Shown here: positions 33,217 through 45,279 of the stretch, piece after piece
How the letters are laid out: each line of letters begins with the position of its first letter
Position numbering within the stretch: the first letter of the stretch is position 1
NCBI GenBank assembly: GCA_017979445.1
Contig: CM030718.1
Span: forward strand, 22,005,021-22,069,020
DNA: 64,000 nucleotides
Direction: 5' to 3'
Origin: Akebia trifoliata
Lineage: Eukaryota; Streptophyta; Magnoliopsida; Ranunculales; Lardizabalaceae
The notes under the pieces: generated by a model
Database searches by the model: none
Seen by the model: the letters and a program-made list of their open reading frames with translations, nothing else
Told to the model about the DNA's origin: nothing
Made by a program: the position numbers and the translations under genes

Positions 33217-34410
33217 TCAACTTTTGATCTCATTAGGCAAATCATTTAGCCATGGATTAGTTTGAATGACACACTTTCGAAAGACAACTAATCATTTTTC
33301 GTCTTTTAAACTTTTCAGTGAACATATTATTGTTAATCTAATTAATCAAATATTTAATTGTAAACTTATGGCCGGTCCAATAATTTGTGTGATTGTTGTG
33401 TCTGGGAATCTTCCTAGTGTTTTGGCTATTTATAAAGAGGCCATGTACAGATTGTTCTTAATGACAAAAAGTTCCTTTATTTTATGTATCTTAACCACTA
33501 AAACTAGAATTTTTCTTAATCTAATTAAGCTATAGATTGCCTAAGCGCTGACGTTAAATGAAAATCATTGTTTCCATGTGGAACATGATTAGAGACGTCC
33601 CTTAAGCTATAATTGATTAAATATGTAGAATTTGGTGTGCATAAACTACCCGATTAATTAAATCGATCGAAAGTTATGTAAAAGGATAATTCATATTGGA
33701 AATAGAAAGTAAGTGGGAAAATAAATTTTCCTTAAAAAAATGCCAATTTCAGGTAGGGATGCTTATTTTTCGTGGAAAGTCACATATATGAATTCATTTT
33801 CCCATGCCTATCATCTTAAGAAATTTAGTTTTCTCGGAAATGAATTACTTACGGTCATACGCACGCTGAGTAATGAGGGTGGATTGTAACATTGTCGTAA
33901 AATAGGTTATGTTTTGGTGAATATTTGATTTAATACCCTCTCTATGTTTTCAAACTGATGACGATGATCGCGCGACCTCTTCTTCTACTTTTCAACAAAT
34001 CCTATCTTGTTGTATGTTGAGATTTAAAGACTGAATTAGATAGAATCTTAAGGTTGAAGATGATACAAAAAGTTTACCAAAGAGATTGAAGTTGGCTAGT
34101 TTTTTGAGAAGAAAAATCAAGGGTTTTGACTATATAGAAGATAAGGGTATTTAAGTCATTTTCATTAGTCTATATGAGTATATCAAATATGAACCTTACG
34201 AAATGACTTAAATGCCCCTTTCTACAAAAATTAATTTTAATTTTAATATCTTTAATTATATTACCCCTTGTCTTGGGTCTTCCCTCATAGGCTAATAAGA
34301 AATGACTTAAATGACCTTTTCTACAACTTTTACTAAAAAAACCTTTTAGATCTTCAACCTTGTCATCAATTATAGCTTCCCCAAGAAGAAAATCCTGGCT
34401 CTGGTCCTAC
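33217..34410. other. No gene recognised
   Basis: AT-rich sequence. The 89-codon frame at 33266-33535 has no domain and no promoter context. Parts near 34040-34330 vaguely resemble block Y of the zinc-finger unit (AAGGGTTTT...TTTAAGTCATTT). Confidence 0.4.
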
Positions 34411-34570
34411 TTATAAACTAAGGTTAGAAATTTCAGAATTGGCTGATTTTTGTGAGGATGATTTCCTCACCATAGAGATAATCCTCACAAAAAAACTAAG
34501 CCATTCAAAACTTTTAGACCATAGAGGACAAAAGACTTTGTCTACAAGTTTGTCTACGGAACCTAACCCT
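34411..34570. mobile_element. Half of a foldback MITE, subfamily D
   Basis: One core hairpin (GGCTGATTTTTGTGAGGA and its complement) plus the right arm, ending GGAACCTAACCC at a TA microsatellite. The left half is missing. The arm has a GTCTAC motif related to G4 (54002-54381). Confidence 0.6.
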
Positions 34571-35204
34571 ATATATATATATCCTTTTGATTATTTTAAT
34601 TAATTTTATTAATTGGAGTATAACAAACAAATGTTGTTGTCGTAACTGGTAACATTCGACTACTCACGACATATATGTGCATTAGATATTTAGATAAATA
34701 TTATCCATGAATTATCTTTTGCTAATGTTATCAAACTCTTGAATAGTATACTCGAATTTCATTCGAGCTTTAACAGTACAACTAAATATTTTAGTCTCTA
34801 ATTCTCCATTTGTATTTTGGATGTGGACCTCTTTAGCGAGCATCAAATGTACAATTGAGATGAGAGGAAAAACATAAGTTTCCGAGGGATCAATAAAGAT
34901 TTACAATGGATACATTTTATCCATCTAGGCAATCCTAGGAATATCTTTCTATCTCAACCGTGTGTTTGATGCTTTGCCTCGTATTGTTTTAGGTTAATAT
35001 TTACCTTTTGATATTCCCACCCCTACATAAATTGCGAGGATTTGATAGACATCGAGTACATATTTGCGAAGGGAAGCACTCATCACTATGTGTCAATAAT
35101 CTGGGCTTCGCTTTCGATAATTATTAAACAGATGTGGCCCGCCCGCCTATGGGATGGCCCATCGATACCACTATTACTACCTTGATGAAGTTATGGTAGC
35201 ACTC
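34571..35204. other. No gene recognised
   Basis: No conserved frame, repeat or element end seen. It precedes the first zinc-finger segmental unit. Confidence 0.4.
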
Positions 35205-35435
35205 TTTCTTGTGGTAACTGTATCCTTAGTGAATTGTTTTTCTTTCAAATTAGTTTCTTAGGGCACTGTCTTTGGAGGATAAAAACAACATTTTCCAGTA
35301 TGGTCCATATATGTTTTTTACTATGTTCAATCTAAATGGGATGGCCCAATAAGTTTTTGGGGAAAACTTTGGGATTGGGCCCAACTTTATTTTCCATCGG
35401 GCATAACAGCCGCTCTTCTTAAAAACACTGAGATT

Positions 35436-35541
35436 CAATTGCCATGCCAGTTATTGCTAACGCCACCCCAATTCATATGTAAATCATCAAAGAATTAGCA
35501 CAAATTTGGGGTGGTGTTAGTAAAAGTTGGTGTAACAATAA
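35436..35541. mobile_element. Small palindromic MITE (GCCACACC family)
   Basis: AATTGCCATGCCAGTTATTG on the left is mirrored by AGTTGGTGTAACAATA on the right, with inner GCCACCCCAA and TTGGGGTGG. Members recur in every block X (about 45169, 56802). Confidence 0.6.
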
Positions 35542-35576
35542 AAGTTCTCTTAAAAAAAAAAAAAGGGAGAATGTTC

Positions 35577-35705
35577 AAGTGACTGCGTTATTCACTGCAT
35601 TTTACACTAAGCTGATGTGGATATATGCACGGAACCATAGATGATTTTCCTCTATGGTTCCATGCACATCTCCACAACAACACATCGTGAAACACAGTCA
35701 CTCCA
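35577..35705. mobile_element. Foldback element in block X, 129 bp
   Basis: Ends AGTGACTGCGTTATTCAC and GTGAAACACAGTCACTC are inverted. An inner hairpin pairs GGAACCATAGATGA with TCTATGGTTCC. It is also present in the other X copies (near 45010-45140 and 56938-57075). Confidence 0.55.
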
Positions 35706-35764
35706 GGATGACTAAAAAAAAAAGCTTAATCTAATGCTCCATCCCATTAAATTTGGAATCGTGC

Positions 35765-35930
35765 TGGAGTGACCTCAAGATTGCACCTTATATTGCACAT
35801 CTTGATGTGAAAGTGGATATGAACCATAGATACTTTTCACTCATATCTTGAGGAAAGAATCTATGGTTGTCATGCACTTTCATGTCAGGATGTGCGATGA
35901 GATGTCCAATCTTGAGGTCACTTCGGCATT
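35765..35930. mobile_element. Foldback element in block X, about 166 bp
   Basis: TGGAGTGACCTCAAGATTG is mirrored by CAATCTTGAGGTCACTTC, with inner GCACATCTTGATGTGAAAG against CTTTCATGTCAGGATGTGC. Copies lie near 44780-44940 and 57130-57295. Confidence 0.55.
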
Positions 35931-36095
35931 ATTCTTAAATTAGGTATTAGTTGGAGTTTTCCCATTATGGGCCTGGGATTCTCTTGTGTACCGCTGTCAA
36001 GCCCATTTGGAAGCATACCTAAACTTAGTTAGATTTTTGTGTGCAGGCCTGTGCTAAATATTCATAAGATATTGGCCCCAAATAAAAAAGAGAGA

Positions 36096-36195
36096 TACTA
36101 TTGCCACACCAAATTTTAGTAATGCCACACCGTTCCTATATTGTACTTGACCACAGTTGGTGTGGCATTAGTAAAAGTTGGTGTGGTAATAGTAA
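36096..36195. mobile_element. Small palindromic MITE (GCCACACC family), second
   Basis: TACTATTGCCACACCAAATT is mirrored by AGTTGGTGTGGTAATAGTA, with inner TAATGCCACACC and GGTGTGGCATTA. Copies are at 44515-44602, 57469-57568 and 57617-57705. Confidence 0.65.
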
Positions 36196-36736
36196 CCATC
36201 ATATAAAAACAACTTGTCATTCTGCCTTCATCTCCCATTCAATAATTATATATGTCTCTCAACTCAATTTGTACAAAGTATGGGTTTGAGTTAAAATATG
36301 TGGTGCATTGAAATTCATCATCGATGACAGTAACCGCCTAGGTATTGTGTTTTCTTGGGACCAACATAAATGTTCTTCAGTCAAGTAATTCTTTCGCATG
36401 GTGTCCGATTAATTACCTAATTAACGTTTCTCCTAATAGCACTTAGGAGTTAGAAGTTTGAACTGCCATTAATCAGTATGACATATTTAAAAAAAAATTC
36501 TCCAAAGTAATAAAGATTAATCCTTTATATAAAAAATAACATGGGTCCACTCATCTTCAACATTTTGTACACATCACAGTAATAAGAGCTCCCGAGTGTT
36601 CAATGACAATTTTTTTTTTTCTATTTATGTAAATCAATTTTTTTTTTTTCTAATATACTCTTTTTCTCTTTCTTTTATTTTTCTAAATTAAATGTCTGAT
36701 TACAAAGCATTTCGCAATACAATTAGCATGCTTATG

Positions 36737-37396
36737 TAGGGATGGTAATCTTAACACGACTTGAATACGACACAAAATTAGTGGGTTTGGATCAAGTTTA
36801 GTTGGGTTTGGGTCATAATAGTGTCAACCCATTTAACATGGTTATTAAATTAGTCGGATCCAAGTTAAGGGCATCAATCCTCTTAACCTGTTTTGATATG
36901 TTTAATTATTTTATTATTTACATGTAGCTTTAAATATATTAACAATTATCTAAGAATTTTTGAAACTACCCTGTTTTTTTTTGTTAGAATTTCTTAAAAC
37001 TTTTAATAATATTTTGCTTTTCAAACTCTACAAAATATAGAACGTGTTTTAAGATATTTTTTAAATAATATAAAATTTTAATTTATAAAACTTAGTTTAT
37101 ATCTTGTGATACTTAATATATGTTGATTGATATTGGTTTATGGTTATGTGACTTTACTTTAAATAATGATATTTTTATTTATGGTAGTGGAATTGAAATT
37201 TAATTTTCCCAAATAAAGATTAGAGTTTTATTAAACAAGTTATATATGGGTTGGGTCAGGTATACCTATTTATAAATGGGTTGAGTTTGGATTGAAGTTT
37301 TTGATAAGATTAATAAATAGGTTGGGTTTGGGTTTGGTAATTTTCATAATACCCTAATCTCAACACAACACAACCTGGCCCATTGCCACCCTTGTA
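36737..37396. mobile_element. hAT-like non-autonomous element in block X
   Basis: Ends TAGGGATGGTAATCTTAACA and CATTGCCACCCTTGTA, a short GGGTGGCAAT-type terminal inverted repeat as in many plant hAT elements. It is rich in GGGTTTGG and GGGTTGGGT subterminal motifs. No clean target duplication is visible. Copies are at 43366-43956 and 58205-58890, and a partial copy at 45628-45727. Confidence 0.5.
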
Positions 37397-37574
37397 AAAT
37401 AAAAATTATGAGGATAATGATCAAGAGCCTTAGTATTGAAAAATTAAAATAGCATAGACAATAAAAATTACACAAACACAAGGAATTAAGTGGTTCAACA
37501 TATCACTATAAGAACAATCACTATTTTTCTTTCTCTTGAGTTTTATAGCTCAAGAAATCTTTATTTATAAAGAT

Positions 37575-37830
37575 TTTGGTTGAGATCATCCTCTCAAAAA
37601 ATCAGCCCATTCCAAAACTTCTAACCCCATGTTTACAAGTAGAAAAATCATGGACTGTCCATTTTTTGTAAACCATTTTTGATGGGGTTAGAAGTTTTGG
37701 AATGGGCTGATTTTTGATGATGATAATCTCCTCACCGTAGAGATCATAGAGATCATCATCATCAAAAATCAGCCCATTTCAAAACTTCTAACCCATGTTT
37801 TGAAAAATGTTTGGTGTTGAAAATTTCCCT
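37575..37830. mobile_element. Truncated foldback MITE at inversion breakpoint
   Basis: Has the right part of the left hairpin, the spacer (CATGGACTGTCC), a complete right hairpin and an arm ending GAAAATTTCCC. The left arm and half the first hairpin are missing. Left of it is block Y of copy 0; right of it is the promoter flank of ZFP1 in the inverted copy. Confidence 0.75.
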
Positions 37831-37981
37831 ATATATGGACCCTACGCGGAAATTGTTGTTTTTATACTAGAAAGATAGTGCCCTAAGAAACTAGAAAGAA
37901 AAACAGTTCACTTAGTGGTAACGGGAAGTTTCGAAGAAGACTCAGTAGGACTCGCCACTCACGACTGGTACACGGTCACTC

Positions 37982-38034
37982 ACACGTGGGAACACTTTTA
38001 ATTTTAACTATTTTTATTTATTTATTTGAGTCAA
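37982..38034 (+). promoter_or_regulatory. ZFP1 upstream G-box and W-box-like sites
   Basis: ACACGTGG (37982-37989) is a G-box/ABRE-type core. AGTCAA (38029-38034) is the inverse of the W-box TTGACT. Both are kept in the ZFP2 promoter (CCACGTGT at 52702, TTGACT at 52658). Stress-responsive control would fit this gene family but is inferred. Confidence 0.4.
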
Positions 38035-38099
38035 AGTAAACCCAATGCGTAGTCTCTGTCTCTTACTTAGCCGTGTAAGAAAAGATGCTACACCGAACC

Positions 38100-38107
38100 T
38101 ATAAATA
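38100..38107 (+). promoter_or_regulatory. ZFP1 TATA box
   Basis: CCTATAAATACAACC, about 88 bp upstream of the ATG, conserved at ZFP2. It predicts a start of transcription near 38130 and a leader of about 55 nt. Confidence 0.7.
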
Positions 38108-38187
38108 CAACCACTCTCATCTTTCTCCTTCACGTACTCATAAACAACTTTTCTAAGTTTCAAAACTTTTTCTATTTTCTGAAAGAC

Positions 38188-38721
38188 ATGAAGAGAAGCA
38201 GAGGAGAGATAGAAAGCATAGCAAACATGGCCAAGTGTTTGATATTATTGTCTCGTGGAACCGAGACCGAATCAATAACTCGTTCCCCAAATCGTGTCTT
38301 CGAATGCAAAACCTGTAATCGCCAATTTCCATCGTTCCAAGCATTAGGAGGCCACAGAGCGAGTCACAAGAAGCCCAGACTAATGGGAGGAGACCCATTT
38401 CAGGAATCCGACAACCAGAATTCGCCACCGAAGAACAAAACACACGAGTGTTCAATTTGCGGTCTAGAATTTTCGATAGGGCAAGCTTTAGGTGGTCATA
38501 TGAGGAGACATAGAGCCATCATGAATGAAAAGTTGTCTTCTTCAACTATTAAAACTAAATCTGATCCTCCTTCGCACGTGCCAGTATTGAAGAGATCAAA
38601 TAGTAGGAGGATTTTCTGTCCAGACTTGAATTTAACTCCTTTAGAGAATGATTTGGAGTTTCAGTTTGGAATTTCGTATCCAAAGAAGATTTCTACGCCT
38701 ATGATTCATTGTTTCATTTGA
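38188..38721 (+). CDS. C2H2 zinc-finger repressor, ZAT11/ZAT12-like (ZFP1)
   Basis: This intronless gene encodes 177 residues, the usual size for small two-fingered C1-2i zinc-finger proteins of plants. In order: a basic start (KRSR), an L-box-like IESIANMAKCLILLSRG (8-24), finger 1 (C40, C43, H56, H60) and finger 2 (C88, C91, H104, H108), both with the plant-specific QALGGH helix, a basic KKPR after finger 1, and a C-terminal EAR repression motif DLNLTP (146-151). Members bind DNA in the nucleus and usually repress transcription in stress responses; that role is inferred from the family. The ATG is supported by the TATA box 88 bp upstream and by conservation in ZFP2. ZFP2 differs at five residues. 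The best guess is a ZAT11-type gene; I give no symbol because orthology needs a tree. Confidence 0.93.
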   Translation: MKRSRGEIESIANMAKCLILLSRGTETESITRSPNRVFECKTCNRQFPSFQALGGHRASHKKPRLMGGDPFQESDNQNSPPKNKTHECSICGLEFSIGQALGGHMRRHRAIMNEKLSSSTIKTKSDPPSHVPVLKRSNSRRIFCPDLNLTPLENDLEFQFGISYPKKISTPMIHCFI

Positions 38722-39499
38722 TGTTATCTTACTTTCTGCCTTACCAAATTATTGGTGTTTTTCTAATTATATATTTTTTTCTTTATTTTTTGTGTTATTT
38801 TTACATGAGATATTGTAAATTTTCATATATGAGATTCAATGTTAATTAATATAGATTGAGTTATTTGTTGATATACAAAATCTGTACGAATCTCTAGAAT
38901 GTTTCACCATTAATAACTGCGTAAATTCCGTTTGTTTTTTTCATGGTAACTCATGATTCATGAATGAGGAGATGTTGCTTGTACAAGAGGTTTTAAAATT
39001 AATAAGATATTTTTATTTTATTAAGGAGGGATCCTCGACAAGTTTTAGTGAATATTGTATATATCCCTGTGTTCATAAACTGATGAACACACCCTTGACC
39101 TCGGTCTTCTACAAGAGCATAGTAGAAAATGACCTAAATCCCGTACATTCGATCTCCAGTAGAAAAAACCCATGAATCTTCTCTACAAAATTCAGAATTC
39201 CCTAGAATAAATTTTTTAACCTTGTATTCAACCTCAAGATTACATCTTATTCAATCTCCAAAGCTCAAGAATAATATAAGACTTTTGGGCAAAGTTGAAG
39301 ATTGAATTCTTGGGATTGAATGTCGTATTAAGGACGATGTCGGATAGGCTAAAAATGTTCACTCTAGAGATTTGATTTTAACAGGTTGAATGAGTTAAAA
39401 AAAAGTTTTTACACAAGTTGAAGAGTTTAAAGATGATGGATTTTTAGTTAGAGGTTGAAGATGAGGACATTTAAGTAATTTTTATTAGTCCCTTGGAGA
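38722..39499 (+). other. ZFP1 3' flank, no further gene
   Basis: Downstream sequence rich in T runs, conserved with the ZFP2 flank. A 71-codon frame (38960-39175) is shared with copy II, but the middle of it is deleted in copy III, so I do not call it a gene. Confidence 0.5.
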
Positions 39500-39727
39500 C
39501 ATGGTTTTAAAACTAGTCCGAGATTGATACGTATTGCTTGAGATAATTCGGTATCGGAACTAAACGAGACCAACTCACAAAATCGCTTTTTGATTGAGAT
39601 TTAGGACTCACGTTCAATTTTTTAATTTTTTGAACGATTTGTCTTAAACATATCGGAAAACTCGTCCGAGACGACTTGGTATTGGGCCTGGACGAGACGA
39701 GATGGAAAATCAAATTTTAAAACCATG
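39500..39727. mobile_element. hAT MITE in block Z, copy I (228 bp)
   Basis: Terminal inverted repeats CATGGTTTTAAAA and TTTTAAAACCATG. An exact 8-bp duplication CTTGGAGA lies at 39492-39499 and 39728-39735. Inner GTCTCGTCC-type motifs are repeated in inverse. It is present at the same place in copies II and III, so it predates the segmental duplication. Confidence 0.88.
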
Positions 39728-39735
39728 CTTGGAGA

Positions 39736-41756
39736 AGACAAAATTTAGTGGATAAGTCATAAATTTGAAATCATTAGGACATCCAAAATATTCATCAAAA
39801 CCAAGGGCTATGTCTGTATCGCACATAAATTTATCATATAAAAATTTGACCAGTGTTGTGATATTAGAGTTCACACGTGGTTACGGCACAAGTACCAGGA
39901 ATTAAGGGGGTAAAAGAGAAAAAATAATAAAATTTAAGGAATATTATTAAAAAATCTTTAAGGTTAAAAGGATATGAAACCATAGATCTCTTTTCTCAGG
40001 ATACATAAATGCAATCTTTTATGTATCCCGAGGAAATAGATATATAATCCCATATCTATAGCACGTCAGACGAGTGAAGACTTTCTAGTTAGAAAATAAT
40101 AATATATTATAATGTGGGTGAAGCTGATTTGTTTTACTTTTGAAGGACACGTGTGTCATAAAAAATAGAAAAAAACAGCTTGAGAGCTATTTTGATTTTA
40201 TATTAATAAAAAATATGAAACTCCTTAGAACCGAGAGGACATACAAAAGATATTAATAAATTTTCACTTATAACAATAAAAAATACAAAAAGATCAATAC
40301 ATTTTCATCATACCTAAAAAAGAAATTTGTAGGTAGTAAATTTGGCTCAGACAAAGCGTGACCTCCTTCACAAGAAACTTCTAATCACTTTTTATTTGTT
40401 GACTTTCCAGTCTCCCACCAAAATTGATTGGCAACATAAAATCCAAACTTTTAAGAAAGAACAAAAAAGAGGAAATAAGTTTCTTTCTTTAGAGGGACAA
40501 ATGGATAATTATAATCCTCACATAATTTTGCATGTAACATGTCTTTTGTTTAACCAACAAACGTTGGGTGTAGTAGCAGAAATCTCCTAAAAAAGAAAAA
40601 GATCATGAGTTCAAACCCTCTGGTAGTCACTTATAGGGATTTATCCTGACTTACCTTTGCATATGTGATGTACTGAGGGATTTGGACGAGATATGGTGCT
40701 CTAAGAGACTGATTGCCTTGTCCTTGCTAGTCGAGCTTACAGGTCTAGACACATCATCGTAAAGATAAAAAAGAAAAGTCGCTCAAGAATTTTCTCTCAA
40801 AATTCTCTCTCTAGCTACTAACTAATCACTATTGCTTTTCCAATACATAAAATTGCCATTACTTTATCAATTTAGCACATAAAATTCAAAACAACAAACC
40901 TCTGCTCTTTAACAAAAGTCTTTGTCCAAATAAATTAGCCTAATGTATGAAGTTTACAAAGGTTGTAATTCTCTATAGAAAATAAATAAATCATGAGGTT
41001 CATTTTATTATTCATTTATGAAATTTTTATTACAAGCAAGCAGATTAGTGATAAGATTTCACTTAGTAAAAAAAATTAAAAAATATTAGTGGTAAGATTT
41101 TTTTTGTAATGTAGTATGAGCTCTCTTAAAAGATCCTTTGTAATAATCAATATTCACAATAGGACATTTCTAGGGATTTTCATATTTCAAATACCCATAA
41201 AACATACACCAATTTCTAGGAAACTTATGTTCTTCCACCCATCTTAGTTGTGTGTTTGATAATGCGAGTGAAACCTCTTTTGAGATTAGAAGGCTCGTCA
41301 TAATATGGGATATGAAAGGGATCTGCCATAGTAGGCCACTGTGATTAGTTTGGGAAAGGGCGACTTATGAAAAAAGAGAAAGTCGCATAGGTATTTTTGG
41401 AGCTTTGGTTTGGATCTTAACAATATAAGTGTTATACACTTGAGGACAATCAATTGTTCTTTTCACACATGCGTGCTACTTCGAGCATGGGCAGATTTAC
41501 AGTGGGGGCATTTGCCCCCAAAAGAATTTTTAAAATTACATAATCTTCTTGATAGTTTTGATATATTTTGAGTTTGCCCCTTCCCCCAATTAAATTTTTT
41601 TTTTCTTTTGATTTATTGGAACCCCCTCTATTTAATATATATATATAGTTAAAGTACCACATGTATTCTTTAATGGAAGACATACCCATTTTGACCTTGT
41701 TGACCTCTCAATTTTTTATGAGTATTTGAGAAACCCTTTTGCTTTCAAATTTATGA
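39736..41756. other. Blocks Z and Y, no gene seen
   Basis: Non-coding in appearance. The longer frames (40342-40590, 41450-41689) are not preserved in the other copies. It is mirrored by about 47100-50950. Confidence 0.5.
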
Positions 41757-42044
41757 CTTCTCTATGTGAAAATTGGAAAATTCTACAGAAAAAATTGACA
41801 GGTAAAGGCCCACGAATTTTAGAAACTAAATATTAACGGTCTAGGACCGTCAAAATTCTAGATTTTCCAGATTTGACGGCTTAGAGTTGTCGAATTTCTC
41901 CCATCCTTTATTAATTTGACAGTTTCAACCCATCAAAAAAAGATTTGACAATAAAAAATTCGATGCCAATTCAATCTCTTTGTCCGTCGAATTTTATGAA
42001 ATTTGACAGCTCAGGACTGTCAAATTTGGGTTTTTTTTTTTCAC
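41757..42044. mobile_element. Private insertion in copy I, CACTA-like ends
   Basis: Absent from the matching positions in copy II (about 47130) and copy III. Ends CTATGTGAAAATTGG and a T-run followed by TTTCACATTATG are inverted and resemble the small CACTA-like elements of the left part. Inside, GACGGT/ACCGTC and TTTGACAG/CTGTCAAA pairs recur. The 3-bp duplication is not certain. Confidence 0.5.
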
Positions 42045-43365
42045 ATTATGCATGCCCCCTCAATTTTTAATGGATATTTGAGATACCCCTATGTTTTCAA
42101 ATTGATGATATCCCCCCCCCCCTTCCTTTTGCTCTTCACCTCAATGTTTTAGTTGATTTGGACACCCCTCCATGTTTGGGTGAATATTTGAGATGTCCCT
42201 ATGTTTTCAAGTTGAAGACATGCCCCCCATTAACGTTGTTCTTCTTTTCTGCACTAATAAAAAATAACCTAAATACCTTGTCTTCAATTTGTAACTGAAA
42301 ATCCTTCATTTTTTGTCCTAAAATCAATCATCTTCAAATTCTTCAACTTCTATAGAAAATTAATTTGAATATATTTAACATCAACTTAGTCCGTCATTTA
42401 AACCTTGCCTAAATCCCTTTGTAGAAAAACGTAGAATTTTTCTTTTGAAAATCTCATCTTCTACTACAACAATCCTATATTTTCCTTTGTTTTAAAGGTT
42501 AAAGTAGATTACTCCTCTAGTTCAAGACTAGGGTTAAAAAGTTCGAATCTCACCTTAATGCCTTCATAGAAAACCCTAGAATTTTCTTTCAAAAAAATTT
42601 CATGTTTAACAAAAATTCTATATTGTTCTTTAGGTTTAAAGGATAAAGTAGATTAAACCTATGATTCAAGACTAGGATAAATTTTTTACCCTAGATGTTG
42701 AAGATTCCTAGCTTTAAAAACATAAATCAAAGGGGTTTTTTAATTTTAAGTTGAAGATAAGGGTATTCACATCATTTTGCATTAATCTATTAGAAAAGAC
42801 CAAGGTCACAGAGGCATGTAGGCGTTTTGATCAATATTTGAGAAATAACTTAAATGCTTTTTTCTTCAACCTCTAATGAAAAAACCCTTGAATTTTCTCA
42901 TCAAAATCACTCATCTTCAAGTTCTTCAACCTTATAGGTCAACTATATTTTGCCCCTATAAGAAAATCTTGGCTCTACCCTTAACTTTGTGTTATTTTGA
43001 GTCATTGTACTTGTTGTGTATGAGATGTCTTGTATTTTGTTGTACTACGCACAGTTACAGAGGGCAACACCAAAGTGACGAAAAGAGCAATTATATAATA
43101 TTTTCTTTAAGGGTTTTCTATTTTGGGGGCATTTATGTTTTAGGGAAATAAACGCGTCTTAGCAATTTTCAACTTTATAAATGCAGATCTCTTAGGCTAT
43201 AAAACCTGAGAGAGAAAATTAGTGATTGTTCTTATTTTGATCTGTGGACATAAGCACATTGTCGAACCACTTAAATCCTTGTCTGTGTGATTTTTGTCGT
43301 CTATGCTATTTTAATTTTTCATTGTACTAAGGCTCTTGATCATCGACCTCATAATTTTTATTTTA
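42045..43365. other. Block Y of copy I, no gene seen
   Basis: Mirrors 45730-47100. It holds a run of 11 C (42112-42122) where copies II and III have longer compound microsatellites. ACACAAGG/ACAGTGTG-type sequence near 43260 resembles copia LTR sequence. Confidence 0.45.
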
Positions 43366-43956
43366 TAGGGGTGGTAATGGGTCGGGTTGGGTCGTGTTGA
43401 GGTTAGGGTATAATGAAAATTTACTAAACCCAAACCCGACTCATATATAACCTGTTTAATAAATCTCTAATGTTTATTAGGAAAAATAAATTTCATCTCC
43501 ACCACTAAAAATAAATATATCATTATTTAAAGTAAAGTCACACAACCATAAACCAATATAAATCAACATAAATTAAGTATCACAAGACATAAACTAAGTT
43601 TTATAAATTAAAAGTTGACATTATTTGAAGAATATTTTAAAACACCTTCTATATTTTGTAGAGCTTGAAAAACAAAGTATTATTAAAAGTTCTATGAAAT
43701 TCTAGTAAAAAAAAAGAAAGGTAGTTTAAATTGTTTTTTAGATAATTGTCAATATATTTAAAGCTACATGTTAATAAAAGAATAACTAAACATGTCAAAA
43801 TGGGTTAAGAGGGTTGACAACCTTAACCTGGATCCGACTAATTTAATAACCATGTTATACGGGTTGACACTGTTATGACCCAAACCCAACTAGGCTTGAT
43901 CTAAACCCACTAATTTCATGTCGTTTTCAAGCCTCGTTAAGATTGCCACACCTACA
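43366..43956. mobile_element. hAT-like element in inverted block X
   Basis: Reverse copy of the element at 36737-37396, ends TAGGGGTGGTAATGGG and GATTGCCACACCTACA. Confidence 0.5.
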
Positions 43957-44514
43957 TAGGAATGCTAATTGTATTGCGCAATGCTTTGTAATCAAACATT
44001 TAACTTAGAAAAATGAAAAAAAAGAGGAAAAGAGTATATTAGAAAAAAAAAAAATGATTTACATAAATATAAAAAATTTGTTCTCGGGATCTCTTACTGT
44101 GATGTCTACAAAATGTTGAAGATAAGTGGACCCATGTTATTTTTCATATAAACCATTAATCTTTATTACTTTGGAGAATATTTTTAAAATATATCATACT
44201 GATTATTGGCAGTCCAAACTTCTAACTCCTAAAGTGCTATTAGGAGAAACGTTAATTAGGTAATACCATCATAAATACTGATGTAACGATGCATTTTTGG
44301 TTAATCTGGACCCCATGCGAAAGAATTACTTGACTAAAAAACATTTATGTTCGTCCCAAGAGCTCACAATTCCTAGGTGGTTACTGTCGTCGATGATGTA
44401 TTTCGATGCACCAAATAATTTAACGCAAACCCATACTTTGTACAAATTGAGTTTAGAGGCTCATATAACTATTGAATGGGAGATGAAGGCAGGATGTCAA
44501 TTTTTTTATGAGGG

Positions 44515-44602
44515 TTACTATTACCACACCAACTGTGTGCAATTATATGGTGCTGTACATAGGAACTGGTGTGGCATTAGTAAAAGTTGATGTGTCAATA
44601 GT
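44515..44602. mobile_element. Small palindromic MITE (GCCACACC family)
   Basis: TACTATTACCACACCAACT mirrored by AGTTGATGTGTCAATAGTA. Confidence 0.6.
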
Positions 44603-45168
44603 ATCTCCTTATTTATTTAGGGTCCAATATCTTATGAATATTTAGCACAGGCCCGCACACGCAAAATCTGACTAAGTTTGGGTATGCTTCTGAATGGGCT
44701 TGAAAACGGTCCACAAGAGAATTCCAGGCCCATAATGCGAAAACTCCAACTAATACCTAATTTTAGAAGAATGCTGAAGTGACCTTACATCGCACATCCT
44801 AACGTGAAAGTACATGACAATCATAGAATATTTCCTCGAGATACAAGTGAAAAAGCATCTATAGTTCTTATCTACTTTTACATTAAGATGTGCAATATAA
44901 TATAAGGTGTAATCTTAAGGTCACTCCAACATGACTCCAAATTTAATGGGATGGGGCATTAGATTAAGCCTTTTTCTTTTCCTTTTTTTTTTTTTTTTTT
45001 TTTTGAGTCGTCCCGGAGTGACTGTGCCTCACAATGTGCTGTTGTGGAGATGTGCATGGAACCGTAGATGATTCGAGGAAAATCATCTATGGTTCTGTGC
45101 ACATCTTCACGTCAGCTTAGTGTAAAATGCAGTCACTCAAATATTTTCTCTTTTTTTTTAAGAGAGCT

Positions 45169-45279
45169 TCTATTGCCACACCAAATTTTGCTAATGCCAT
45201 TCAAAATGTGTGCTAATTCTTTGATGATTTACATATGAGTTGGAGTGGTATTAGCAATAGACGGTGTGGCAATTGAGTT
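45169..45279. mobile_element. Small palindromic MITE (GCCACACC family)
   Basis: CTATTGCCACACCAAATTTT mirrored by ACGGTGTGGCAATTG, counterpart of 35436-35541. Confidence 0.6.

Larger units (their letters stand above)
35205..37570 (+). repeat. Zinc-finger segmental unit, copy 0 (truncated)
   Basis: Begins with GGTAACTGTATCCTTAGTG, the far end of the zinc-finger promoter region (compare 52780 and the reverse of 37915), then block X up to 37396 and the first 170 bp of block Y. It stops at GATCTTTATTTATAAAG-like sequence at 37570, where a MITE fragment begins. It has no zinc-finger gene of its own. Confidence 0.75.

Noticed and set aside
38153..38455. 100-codon frame antisense to ZFP1 (and 52253-52543 antisense to ZFP2)
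   Set aside because: It is the shadow of the zinc-finger coding strand; its conservation follows from ZFP conservation.
38960..39175. 71-codon frame downstream of ZFP1, repeated at 51486-51701
   Set aside because: The copy III equivalent near 63880-63960 has lost the middle part. There is no promoter or domain, and the similarity reflects recent segmental duplication.
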